A stretch of 64,000 nucleotides of DNA from Siphonodentalium dalli (taxonomy: Eukaryota; Mollusca; Scaphopoda; Gadilida; Siphonodentaliidae): the NCBI GenBank assembly GCA_032622095.1, contig CP136065.1, positions 56,729,949 through 56,793,948 of the forward strand, written 5' to 3'. The notes below the pieces were generated by a model that saw only the letters and a program-made list of their open reading frames with translations, ran no database searches and was not told the origin of the DNA. The position numbers and the translations under genes were made by a program. This document shows, in pieces, positions 55,872-64,000 of the stretch. Every line of letters begins with the position of its first letter. The first letter of the stretch is position 1.

Positions 55872-56187
55872 TCATGTATATTATAATGACAGTGTGTGTT
55901 TTGGAAAGGGAGTGGGCAGTGGAGCGCATTACAAGCCTGTGTGTCAAAAAGTAATCATGTATATTATAATGACAGTGTGTGTTTTGGAAAGGGAGTGGGC
56001 AGTGGAGCGCATTACAAGCCTGTGTGTCAAAAAGTAATCATGTATATTATAATGACAGTGTGTGTTTTGGAAAGGGAGTGGGCAGTGGAGCGCATTACAA
56101 GCCTGTGTGTCAAAAAGTAATCATGTATATTATAATGACAGTGTGTGTTTTGGAAAGGGAGTGGGCAGTGGAGCGCATTACAAGCAA
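55872..56187 (+). repeat. 83 bp tandem repeat, 3.8 copies, nearly identical
   Basis: Unit GTAATCATGTATATTATAAT ... GGAAAGGGAGTGGGCAGTGG ... CCTGTGTGTCAAAAA. The copies look identical, so the expansion is recent or homogenised. 83 is not a multiple of three; no coding role. Confidence 0.92.
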
Positions 56188-56275
56188 TCATGAATAAAAT
56201 GTTATCATCTCAAAGACGAATACTTTTTTTGTAATAATTGAACTGTTATGTTAAATTTCTCAGCTTTTCATTCAA

Positions 56276-56730
56276 ATATGTGACCCGCCATATCAAATCC
56301 AGTCGTAAGTCGGGATATTTTTTACCCTGTGCCAATGCATTCTCTTATATATGCGAGTCGACCATAGGTCGCCTCGCATATATAAGAGAATGCATTGGCC
56401 TAACAATTTTTTACAATTTTAATAATTTTTTCTTGTATTCTTTAACAATTTTATAATTTCAACCATACAGAGCCCCAGACAAACATGAGCAGACGACACT
56501 GTTCTATATGCTTCTATATATGTGTGGGGCTCCCTGCAGGGTAATGGATGTTTTTTTTATTTTATGTCCTAAAAAATGTAAGAAATATTTATTAAAAAAT
56601 TGTTAGGCCAATGCATTCTCTTATATATGCGAGGCGACCTATGGTCGACTCGCATATATAAGATAATGCATTGGCACAGGGTAAAAAAAATCCCGACTTA
56701 CGACTGGATTTGATATGGCGGGTCAAATAT
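56276..56730. mobile_element. MITE family B, copy 2
   Basis: ATATGTGACCCGCCATATCA to TGATATGGCGGGTCAAATAT. Same interior as copy 1 at 36370: two hairpins plus the GAGCCCCAGACAAACATGAG spacer. One hairpin has GATAATGCATTGG instead of GAGAATGCATTGG. Confidence 0.85.
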
Positions 56731-58129
56731 CGATAGGTAAGTAATCCAAGGTCCCATCTACCCAATGATGAACATCGTACAATACTACAGGAATAGTCAT
56801 ACGACTGAAAGCACCAGCAGAATGACATGAGGTGACGTTGGCATCGCAGCGATAATTGAATGTCAAAAACAACAATGAGATTTGATGTTAAATCTTAATT
56901 TTTCAGTTCAATTTTTTCCTCGTAAGAGGTGGGAATTGATGTAGTTGCAAAATGTTTCTACCTTGGTATCACTTTACTTCATCCTCACTCAACATGCAGT
57001 GTTATAATTTTCATGCTAACATACAAGTCCACTTGGTAACTTAATGAATAACCCCTTTCTGTCAACAATCATGATTGTTCTTACTAAGAACAAATCTCCC
57101 GTGTAATGTCTCAGCAAATATAGTGAGTCAAACTTAATGTATAAGTAGTTAAATAGGCATTGAGTCCATATCAATAACACGTACTTACTATGACATTGGA
57201 TGGAGGGATACATTTTTACCTATTAGTTTAACAATTGGAAATATGTATTAATGGTCAAATTAATGTTTGATATGAAATGTTATTCTATGTAGTCATTACA
57301 ATAATATAGATTTTACCACTGGGGATGTTCCTTTTCGGGATTTTTCGTATGTCGCTTCACAAAGTCTTAAAATAAAAACTGACCGCCATATTGGACGCCA
57401 TCTTGGATTTTGATACTCTTCTAATGGTGAATATGGTTGGAAATTCGCATTTGCACTTGTTGTATGTGTTCTACACTAAATAAAAGCAAATTCTACGCAC
57501 TATTCTATCATTCTGGGATCCAATCCCCGGTGATGGCTACACTTAGCATTTTATGACATTGGGGGAAGGGTTAAGTTTTTGCTTATTATTGCAAAATTTG
57601 TAGGACCAGGAAAATAGTGTTAATACCTCCCGGTAGGAAATACTCCAGTCTTTCCAAATATATATGATAAGATAAGCTCAATGCAGCGTGCTAGTTTTGT
57701 ACAGAGTTGACGGGCGATAGTTTCTCTTAATCGTCATGATGTTTTGACGCAGAACATTACATTCTCCACCATGACGCAGTGAAATCTCAAACAAACCAGA
57801 ACAAAATAAGAACATTCCGATCTAATAACACCATGTACCACATAATTACAAATAGATCGTTCTGTTTTTGGTGATGTGATTAACTTTTAACCAATTGTGT
57901 ATAGCTGGTCAACCGCTGAAAACAGGCTAATTTTTCGGTAGGGTACCTTCACAAATAGTCTTACTATACATAGCTGCCACCAATTCTGGCAAGGCTAAGA
58001 ATTATTTTCATAAATGACATATATATACCTTCCAGAAAAAGTTGGTTCCAACTTGTTCCTGCGAGGGTAGGGGTATCCGACCACTTTTGGCCGCTCCTCT
58101 ATACGTACTACGTGCATATTAGTGAATGA
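56731..58129. other. No gene recognised
   Basis: 56995-57085 is a reversed copy of 51915-51985 (TAACCCCTTTCTGTCAACAA). The rest shows stops in all frames and no element ends. Confidence 0.45.
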
Positions 58130-58335
58130 GGGATTGCCGCGATCAAACACAATTCTAAACTATCGTGAACCTATATATATCGTAGAGAATAAAATATAGC
58201 TATACGCAATGAGTAGAGATCAACCCTGGTGAAACGCAATGGGTTAATTTGTCCAGTCGACCCATTGTGCGGAAACTCAGCGGGAAACATATCGAATAGT
58301 AATTATGACGACCAATTGTGCAGCATTAAAGATCA
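58130..58335 (-). mobile_element. Partial copy of the 50795-52215 element
   Basis: Reversed match to 50875-51090: CGCAATGGGTTAATT, GTCCAGTCGACCCATTGTGC and TAATTATGACGACCAATTG. It breaks off at the edge of the 813 bp block. Confidence 0.6.
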
Positions 58336-58344
58336 TATGCCTAG

Positions 58345-59157
58345 CATATGCAAAACGTTGAAAACAGAGGTAAAACTGCTGTGACCATGCCAAGTATTTT
58401 TCAGAGAATATGAATCTGATATATAAACATTTCGTGTATTTGTCAACCTATTTTATACTCCTTCTTGTCAACAGTTAATCACATCTCTGTCACCACATCA
58501 CAACATCAACGACTTATTTGATAACTCAATAAAGACATAACTATTTAACGATAATACTCGCAGCAAACTCCCCAGAAATAGCAACAGACGTGATCCCCCA
58601 CGCAACAAGCTTAGAACATACAGAACGTTCAAAACAATCACTTCTTTGGATCTTGACATCATTTCCACCCCCAAACAACGAGAATCCCTCACGAAATTCA
58701 GAATTAGTTGTCACACACTGGGCATTGGGCGCGGACGCTATTTCGATTTCGATGAAGCAGACCGCAAATGTGAAACCTGCAACCAAATTGATAATGAGGA
58801 GCACTTTCTCCTCCATTGTACCTCACTGTCCGACGAGCGCGCCATATTTCACGAGAAACTAATACCTGATCTCCTAACCACCCCTAACGAGACGTTACCC
58901 ACAGACCCAACAACTCTACAGGCACTGGCATATTTCGTCCACTGTGGACTGAAAAAGAAAGATGTTTGGCGATCAAGTGACGAACTGGTTAATCGAGTAC
59001 AACAAAAAAGGAACACTGCCCTATCAGTAAAATGTACATTAACATAGAATAACATTATTATGTATTTGTTGCTACTTATTTTGTTCCATGCATATTCGAT
59101 GTTCTTGTCCTGTTATTCTATGTTAATGTAAATGTGACCATACATGGTGTAACGTAC
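58345..59157 (+). repeat. 813 bp block, copy 2 of a near-identical pair
   Basis: Same as 31885-32697 with a single substitution at 58962. Beyond it, the sequence continues TAATAAACTTGATTGATAGA and then M5 sequence (TTGGAAGCTCGGGCGATCCA), so the LINE inside was inserted in an M5 copy. Confidence 0.95.
58510..59047 (+). pseudogene. LINE reverse transcriptase C-terminus, copy 2
   Basis: Equivalent to 32050-32587, with one amino-acid change (Gly to Asp in KKKDVWRSS). CETCNQIDNEEHFLLHC is intact. No catalytic domain. Confidence 0.75.
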
Positions 59158-59460
59158 TAATAAACTTGATTGATAGAGTGATCTAAATTGCGTAAACAAC
59201 ACTTGGAAGCTCGGGCGATCCATGTCCGTTTATACATGTATATATATTCACCAGCGAATATGGAACAATTAATATTGTATATCTTTGGAAGTGTTTTCGT
59301 CTCCCATTTGTATACAACGTCATATGGGCAAATCTTGTAATCTGATGGTATATCGGGTTTATAGCAGACAATTTCAATTGAATTTTAATGGTCAATGACT
59401 GAGCACTGGCACTAACGTGGTAAACGAGGCTTTGGTGCGTTGATCTATTCAAAGGCTCAA
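59158..59460. other. M5 3' sequence, then unassigned
   Basis: AACACTTGGAAGCTCGGGCG and CCATGTCCGTTTATACATG resemble M5 tails at 60885 and 63365. Confidence 0.5.
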
Positions 59461-59839
59461 TTAAAGACATATTATGTACTTGTTCGGGTGTGTTAAATTG
59501 ATAAGTTAGTATGCAGGCGCTATGCCAACTAAAGGAATATTACATTCTACTAACATCGCTAAAAATTTGAACCAAATTGGCCGTAGCACTCCAAAGAAAA
59601 CATCGTCATAACTACGCTCAATTGTAAATATTTACTACTCGATTCGGGACGAATTTATAGGCGACAAACTAACGAAAACAATTTCGCCATCGAGAGTCAC
59701 TGCATTTAATTAATATATAAGAATGACGGTGTGTGCTGTGACGTTTGCTACACTATTTGTAAAAAAAAAATACTACATTGAACAGATTATTCTCCATTTC
59801 TATGTTATCACCATACCGGAGTGTTTTACATCACTTTAA
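59461..59839 (+). mobile_element. MITE family M2, copy 3
   Basis: TTAAAGACATATTATGTACT to GGAGTGTTTTACATCACTTT plus AA; TTAA at both ends. Confidence 0.75.
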
Positions 59840-61234
59840 TACAAATAGTAAAATGTGTGCATATGACTTGCTTGAAACGATTAACATTTGGATGTTTTTT
59901 GTGTGTATTTCTTGACCACCATATGATGCATTCTTCCTAAATGTTATATGTACCAAAATGTTATATGTACCAAGCCTCTACCAATTACTGGTCAATTGTT
60001 TTGAACATTAGTACATATATTTACCACTATGGTAACTTATACACATGCAAATGCGAGCTTTGTTGGATTTTGTTCAGTAAAGCTATCCTCATTGTTCAAC
60101 TTAGATATAATGATCGGCAACATGCATGTACTGAATTGTGTCTAAGTTTGGACTTCTTCGTTTCCAATTGATCTTTAAAACTTGACACAATATGCTTGCT
60201 ATATGCAATTGACGGGAGCCTGTCCGCATATGAATATGAACTCGGTCTGCATGGTGTAATTTGTTTTCGTATAGTGTTATGGCTATCCTTAAATCCACAT
60301 ATCGATTTATATATATACGGTCCGCATTATGACACATGCGCTTGTACTCACGCTGGTATAGTGGTAAAGTTCTTGTTATTACATCAGACCAAATCCCCTA
60401 AATACAATTTTAATACATGTAGTCCACCTTTAAATTTGCATCGATGCGAGTACAGGGGGAATTTGTCATAAGATGGGTCGAGTCTGGCTGTGTTTGTGTT
60501 TGCATATTCAATGTTCCCATTGTGTGCGAGTCAAGAAGAGTAATGACTCTCGATGTACAGGTTTGGCAGAACTGGGTTTCGAGTTAAAGTCACATGGCCA
60601 ATTGTCCCGCACATTAACCTCATGATGTTTGCATTTTAATTTTTCTCGGTATCGAAATAGGTCAATAAACTACTCGAAATATTATTCCGCGGGCTGTTCC
60701 TGATGCCGTGAACATAAAGAGTGTCTGTTTAACCTATATATGTGGAAACACTTGAACCAGCTCGAGGTATATATAGCTGTAGCCATGGAAATTATTTTCA
60801 ATAAAAATATGAAGCCGGGATATCAGTATTTTGTGTATTTGTCAACCTGTCTTATATATACATACTTCCAAATTATGTAGACAAAAGTTGGAAGCTGGAA
60901 TGATCCATGTCCATTTAAGGCATGGCATCTACGAGTGTGCAAATTGTGAAACAACGCCCAAACAGACTCTAGAAGTCATAACTCCTGAAATAAAATTTGG
61001 ACCGGACTGATTTCCGATATCATATGCAATATAGACATATAGTCATAAGTAGAAGCCACACATGGCCACAATTGGTTAACATCGAAGTTATGAACTGTTG
61101 TGCCTATATGTCGCGAAATAGACATGCGGGAAATAATTAAGGAGGTATACATCCAAATACAATTAGGATAAAATTGGTGTTCGACACATTCAAGATATTC
61201 GTGAGTATAATACATGAATATATTATATACCAAT
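59840..61234. other. No gene; M5 copy at 60640-60920
   Basis: A 17 bp unit ATGTTATATGTACCAA is repeated at 59940-59975. M5 anchors GGTATCGAAATAGGTCAATA, ATAAAGAGTGTCTG and ATGAAGCCGGGATATCAG are present. Confidence 0.5.
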
Positions 61235-61479
61235 ACTTTCGAATTTTTCCCAGTATCGCAATATGTCGATAAATACTTGCACCATACATTTATATATACG
61301 GGGAATATGAAGTCACAAAAATACAACTACATGTCAACACGGTCTTTGGGTCCCAAATAGACAACATAAATGACAGTGAACGACACGGAACATAAAATAA
61401 CGTTCTGTGTTAGCCTATGCCATGCAGATATGCATGGTATAAATAAAGAGTGTTTGTTTTCACTTCTGGGCGAAAAAAA

Positions 61480-62710
61480 TGAAAAATGGGTGTCACATTG
61501 GCGGACTATGTACGGACTCCTGTCCAAGGTGAGAAATCTTCACCTATCTGCAGACTTAGCATTAAAACTTTTTGATTACCTCATACAACCCATTCTGTTA
61601 TATGGATGTGAATTATGGGGCTTTGAGAATACTCGCGACATCGAGGCTGTCCATCTCAAATTCTGTAAGCTCCTAACGAACATGAAAATGAGTACTCCAA
61701 ATTATATGGTTTATGGTGAGCTTGGAAGATGGCCATTGCGTGTTGAAATTGACAAAAGAATGACCTCATTTTGGAGCCGCCTAATGACGAAAAAAAAAAG
61801 TAATCACCCCTTCATATTGTACAAGTTAATTTTAGCTATGAAAGGCGGTGGCAAAAGAATACGATACCTTGATCACATTGAAGACATTTTTGTGCGTGCG
61901 GATTGCGAAGACAACTGGAAAACACAGTTACCCGTTTCGAATTCTAAACTTCAATATATGCACAAAAAACTACTTGGCAATTTTTTTCTCCAGTGGAATA
62001 ATGAAGTTTCTCAATCGTCACGAGGAGAATTTTATCGTAACCTGAAAAAATGTCCTTCGCTTAGTCGTTTTTATGTTGAATGTCCCTTTAATTCAATTAT
62101 CTCGCTACAGAGAATTCGTACATCAAATCATAGATTAGGCGTTGAAACTATGAAGTGGGCAAAATCTAAGAACCAAAAGAAAGGGATATCTGGAATTGGC
62201 TCATGTCAGTTATGTGGCGCCATCATGTGCGATGAATATCATTTTGTAATAGTTTGTCCAAATTTACGTGAATACCGCATGAAATATATTGACGAATCGA
62301 TCTGGAAAAATCCATCGCGAGAGTCTTTTTATGGCTTATTAAATTCTTCTGACACAATGAAGCTAAACAAACTTTCAAACTTTATAAAAATCGGATTGAA
62401 ACAATTTAAATAACTATTCAAATATTTGGCGATCGTGGTGCTTATATGTGTGTGCGTCTGCATGTGTGAACATGCAGACATACATATATGTGAAGATCAC
62501 GTCGTAGATTCCTTATTCATAGTACAACTATGCATATTATGTTACTATTTGTATGGTTTCCACGTGTTTTAGATATGCAAAATTCCATAACGAATATCGA
62601 GTGTGCCATAATACAATGTCTATGTGTATGTGTTTATATGTGTATATATATATATGTATATATATGTATGTGTGTGTATGTATGTGTATATATGTATGTG
62701 TGTGTATGTA

Positions 62711-62751
<41 letters not shown>

Positions 62752-63258
62752 ATATGTATATATATGTATATGTGTGTATGTGTATGTATGTGTTTGTATG
62801 CATGTATACTTATACATATGTATGTATGTTTGTGTGTGTAGGTATATGCATGAGTATGTATACGTATATAATATGTGCGTATTTATAAGTGTGTGTAAAC
62901 ATTATATGAGTCAATTTAATTACAGATAATAATCATGTACGTAATATTGGTACATCATTATTTACAACAACTTGGTTTCCAAAAAGAAAATGAGAAAACA
63001 GTACTATATATACTAACCATGATGTATAATTAAGTAATTTCTTCTTCTTTTTTCCCCGGAATCTTTAAATAAGTCTATCGAGATCTGTATTGTTCTATTC
63101 CGGACATGTTAATTCAATATTGGACCGTAACTGATTATTATCTGCATTGTATTCTGTCTATGTATACCCCGGAAAGTTCTAATTTGTATATAGTGTATAT
63201 ATGTTTTCTCATGTACCATGTATTATAATGGCTGAGAATAAAGCATTACTTACTTGCA
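61480..63258 (+). pseudogene. 5'-truncated LINE: thumb and C-terminal half of a reverse transcriptase, long open frame
   Basis: The frame is open to the TAA at 62411-62413. Sequence from about 61505 matches the post-catalytic part of non-LTR ORF2: MYGLLSKVRNLHLSADLALK, LFDYLIQPILLYGCELWG, MVYGELGRWPLRVEI, then RIRTSNHRLG, CQLCGAIMCDEYHFVIVC and NKLSNFIKIGL. About 300 residues carry no stop, so it is the youngest LINE copy by decay. It lacks endonuclease and catalytic palm, so it cannot be autonomous. The 3' UTR includes the microsatellite and ends AATAAAGCATTACTTACTTG near 63255. Confidence 0.85.
62610..62890 (+). repeat. TATG/TA microsatellite in the LINE 3' UTR
   Basis: Interrupted (TATG)n, (TGTG)n and (TA)n runs. 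Stop-free tyrosine/valine/cysteine-rich frames here are artefacts of the repeat. Confidence 0.92.
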
Positions 63259-63420
63259 AGTATTTTGTTTCAGAGCGTATGAAGCCGGTATATCAACATT
63301 TCGTGTTTTATCAATTTATCATATATATATATATATACCTCATTTCAAACTGTGTGGGCAATATTTGGAAGCTTGGATGAGCTATGTCCGTTTGAGGTAA
63401 CTCCGTCACACCAAGTGTTA

Positions 63421-64000
63421 TCAATGCATTTGGGACAGTAATGTTGGCTGAAATATGTCAAACTGTGCAGCTTGGCAATCCACATTACATAATTATATAG
63501 TTAATTTGGGATATGAGAAAGACACTCTCTACACATATATTAGCTGCATGCACGATAACACTTATTGTTTTCTAACCAAAAATAACACAGATTATAACAT
63601 ACCGTTATATATTCTAGGCTGAATAAAATCAAAGCGTGTTAAACTTCTTTCAAAAGTTTACATCTGGCCATGCACGACAACCTCTCACTAATGAGTCCAT
63701 ATGCCCAATCTAATTATTTTCTGGTCAATGTAGGACATACCCATGACGGTTGTAGTGTCAAATCGGACAAGGCAACTTTATTGTAATTAGAACTCGGAAA
63801 TGTAACATGGGACCAATACTTTAACGCATAATACTGCCTTTTTTGTGAAATTTCACCAGCGCCTGTGTACCCGAGTATTATGAAACCCACTTATTAGTAA
63901 GAATGTCCGGAATCGGGCGATTAGTTGTAACTATACATACTTTATTAAATCGTCAAAAGGGTAAATTGGCGAGCATGAATTAATGTTATGCTGGCTTCAT
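63421..64000. other. No gene recognised
   Basis: AT-rich; no exon, element end or repeat partner was noticed up to the window edge. Confidence 0.4.

Larger units (their letters stand above)
61235..63420 (+). repeat. M5 copy split by a LINE insertion
   Basis: M5 sequence runs 61235-61470 (CAGTATCGCAATATGTCGAT, CACGGTCTTTGGGTCCCAAA, AATAAAGAGTGTTTG). It resumes at 63268 (TATGAAGCCGGTATATCAAC, TTGGAAGCTTGGATGAGC). The LINE described next lies between. Confidence 0.6.

Noticed and set aside
20032-56456. Recurring short frames with QCILLYMRGDLWSTRIYKRM-like text
   Set aside because: Both strands of the same 68 bp palindrome; an artefact of the hairpin module.
62530-62929. Tyr/Val/Cys-rich frames of about 100 codons
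   Set aside because: Translations of the TATG/TGTG microsatellite in the LINE 3' UTR.
1-64000. Endogenous virus or LTR retrotransposon
   Set aside because: No paired long terminal repeats, primer-binding site, or gag, protease, integrase or envelope motifs; all reverse transcriptase remnants end in the non-LTR zinc knuckle.

Overview
This is a AT-rich, intron-rich and repeat-dense piece of an animal nuclear genome. Long introns with GT/AG borders, tRNA-derived SINEs, many 5'-truncated non-LTR (LINE) relics, foldback elements and TTAA-flanked MITEs rule out a prokaryote. The gene content (a GH20 chitobiase with an N-terminal CHB_HEX domain, and a secreted S1 protease) and the repeat style point to a marine invertebrate, most likely a mollusc or other lophotrochozoan. 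That assignment is inference; no species marker was seen.

Two real genes can be assembled, and they point towards each other. (1) A chitobiase (beta-N-acetylhexosaminidase, GH20) lies on the + strand. Six phase-compatible exons are visible: 538-602, 6137-6787, 17496-17926, 18436-19164, 19595-19835 and 22495-22741. They encode about 787 residues, including the catalytic Asp-Glu pair. The first exon(s) and possibly a C-terminal exon are not seen. (2) A chymotrypsin-fold serine protease lies on the - strand. Five exons (55209-54984, 50198-50105, 45808-45631, 41431-41292, 40261-40091) join in phase into a complete catalytic chain with His, Asp and Ser; the signal-peptide exon is missing. A decayed extra Ser exon at about 45993-45920 and a decayed copy of an exon border at 49.1 kb suggest past duplication within the protease locus.

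Layout: 0.6-6.1 kb is chitobiase intron 1, holding a 525 bp TTAA MITE and a 2.9 kb foldback element with target duplication CGTTCG. 6.8-17.5 kb is intron 2. It starts with a 26-copy minisatellite whose unit is the end of exon 2 plus its own splice donor, and it also carries a 3.5 kb TIR element filled with a higher-order tandem array. 17.5-22.7 kb holds the catalytic exons, with a double-hairpin MITE and a nested foldback in the last intron. 22.7-40 kb is almost entirely mobile-element debris: LINE relics, a SINE with perfect target duplication inside another element, and hairpin MITEs. 40-55 kb is the protease, with elements in every large intron. 55-64 kb is repeats again, including the second copy of an 813 bp block that differs from the first (at 31.9 kb) by one base.

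The main points worth following up are the splice-donor minisatellite, a hairpin module shared by two otherwise unrelated MITE families, the ABB higher-order array, and several foldback elements with readable target duplications. I found no evidence for a bacterial-type system such as CRISPR, a defence island or an operon.
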